A DNA stretch of 32,562 nucleotides, taken from contig CALLUJ010000150.1 in assembly GCA_938011245.1 (NCBI GenBank), forward strand, positions 1-32,562. The letters run 5' to 3'. Below the pieces are notes generated by a model that was not told where the DNA came from, did no database searches, and saw nothing but the letters and a program-made list of their open reading frames with translations. Below, in pieces: positions 32,061 to 32,562 of this stretch; positions within the stretch are counted from its first letter, which is position 1, and every line of letters begins with the position of its first letter. The stretch comes from an uncultured Aquimarina sp. Lineage in GTDB: Bacteria; Bacteroidota; Bacteroidia; Flavobacteriales; Flavobacteriaceae. The position numbers were made by a program, and so were the translations under genes.

Positions 32061-32562
32061 GACCGTTGCAAAAGTTAATCAGATATTAGGTTAATTTATT
32101 TCAACGTCATTTTTTGATATCTTTTTTAGAACTTATTTTTTCAATTGTAGGCGTTTTTTCATCAAATCGAGGGCTTTTCTGCTCTTGATTTCTATTAATT
32201 TTTACAATTTAGACGCAATTATCCCTGGACTTCTGTAGAGGTTATAACAAATGGCTTCCATTAAATTCTGAGTATGCATTTTGTCTATCCCTTTATATCT
32301 AGCAGTTCCTCCATTGAACCATCTTTTAATACCTCCAAAGGTGCGTTCTACTTTAAATCGAGTCTGGCCAACAAGCTTATTAAATTTCTTTTCCCACCTT
32401 GTTAAAGGCTTGTTTTTCTTCGCTTTTTTTAAAATATGATTTTTCAACTTTTTCTTAACTAAAAGCGTTTCATTTTTCTTTGACTGATAACCTTTGTCTG
32501 CTTTTAAAGCAATATTTTCGGGTAAGTCGGCAGCATCTAAAACTTCTTCTAGATTGACTATT
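32061..32562 (-). mobile_element. IS5-like insertion sequence, 3' portion (runs off the right edge)
   Basis: It contains the C-terminal part of a DDE transposase on the minus strand. The likely left end is GACCGTTGCAAAAG at 32061, which resembles the GAGACCTTTGCAAAA ends common in Bacteroidota IS5-group elements. The other end and any target duplication are outside the window. Between that end and the transposase stop (32061-32201) there is only AT-rich noncoding DNA. Confidence 0.7.
32202..32562 (-). CDS. IS5-family DDE transposase, C-terminal 119 residues (5' end outside window)
   Basis: The frame is open from the window edge to TAA at 32202-32204. It starts IVNLEEVLDAADLPENIALK and continues with ADKGYQSKKN, the second catalytic Asp region of DDE transposases. 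Then follow RFKVERTFGGIKRWF, with the catalytic Glu in VERTFG, and MHTQNLMEAICYNLYRSP, the usual end. The reading through 32447 shows no internal stop, so this part is intact. It catalyses transposition of the element that appears to have truncated the acyltransferase gene. Confidence 0.85.
   Translation of the reverse strand, partial: IVNLEEVLDAADLPENIALKADKGYQSKKNETLLVKKKLKNHILKKAKKNKPLTRWEKKFNKLVGQTRFKVERTFGGIKRWFNGGTARYKGIDKMHTQNLMEAICYNLYRSPGIIASKL

Noticed and set aside
1-32562. CRISPR arrays, tRNA or rRNA genes, phage or defence islands
   Set aside because: Intergenic regions were read on both strands; no regular repeat-spacer pattern, cloverleaf or rRNA-like block was seen, and only the right edge shows mobile DNA.

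Overview
The window is AT-rich chromosomal DNA of a member of the Flavobacteriaceae (Bacteroidota). The case rests on several points. There is a flavobacterial gliding lipoprotein gene (gldD), a complete MoxR-DUF58-BatABCDE operon, an L21 protein with a helix-hairpin-helix tail, and a DUF4837 lipoprotein. Genes lack Shine-Dalgarno sequences, and several promoters fit the Bacteroidota form TTG-N~20-TAnnTTTG. Most of the window is ordinary housekeeping DNA; only the extreme right end looks accessory.

Left block (1-6435): the 3' end of an unidentified gene; then, on the minus strand, RNase G (rng), a 29-residue extremely basic protein that resembles a small ribosomal protein, and an HU-family DNA-binding protein. 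Divergently on the plus strand lie mutY (TTG start), ssb, gldD, rplU-rpmA and a PAP2 phosphatase. The gldE gene normally found between ssb and gldD in this family is absent.

Middle block (6424-14201): an omega-amidase-type nitrilase (minus strand); an LpxH-like metallophosphoesterase broken by one in-frame TGA where relatives have Trp; a MurG-like glycosyltransferase; ileS of the type carrying GIHH in place of HIGH; a DksA/TraR protein; a secreted PepSY-like protein; and tatA, whose short leader can form two mutually exclusive hairpins.

Right-centre block (14235-29673, all minus strand): tex; a DUF4837 lipoprotein and a MltD-like lytic transglycosylase; pgk; and the aerotolerance (Bat) operon. 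In transcription order that operon is MoxR ATPase, DUF58 protein, a two-TM hypothetical, BatA, BatB, BatC, BatD and BatE. MoxR probably remodels a membrane complex of von Willebrand A and TPR proteins facing the periplasm.

Right edge (29887-32562): an AlbA_2-type protein directly abutting a PPP-family phosphatase; the C-terminal stump of an acyltransferase-3 gene; and the 3' part of an IS5-like insertion sequence that appears to have cut that gene and runs off the window.

No rRNA, tRNA or CRISPR array was seen. I found no convincing undescribed multi-gene system. The best leads are the TGA-interrupted LpxH-like gene, the 29-residue basic protein, the tatA leader switch, the missing gldE and the GxHH-type IleS.
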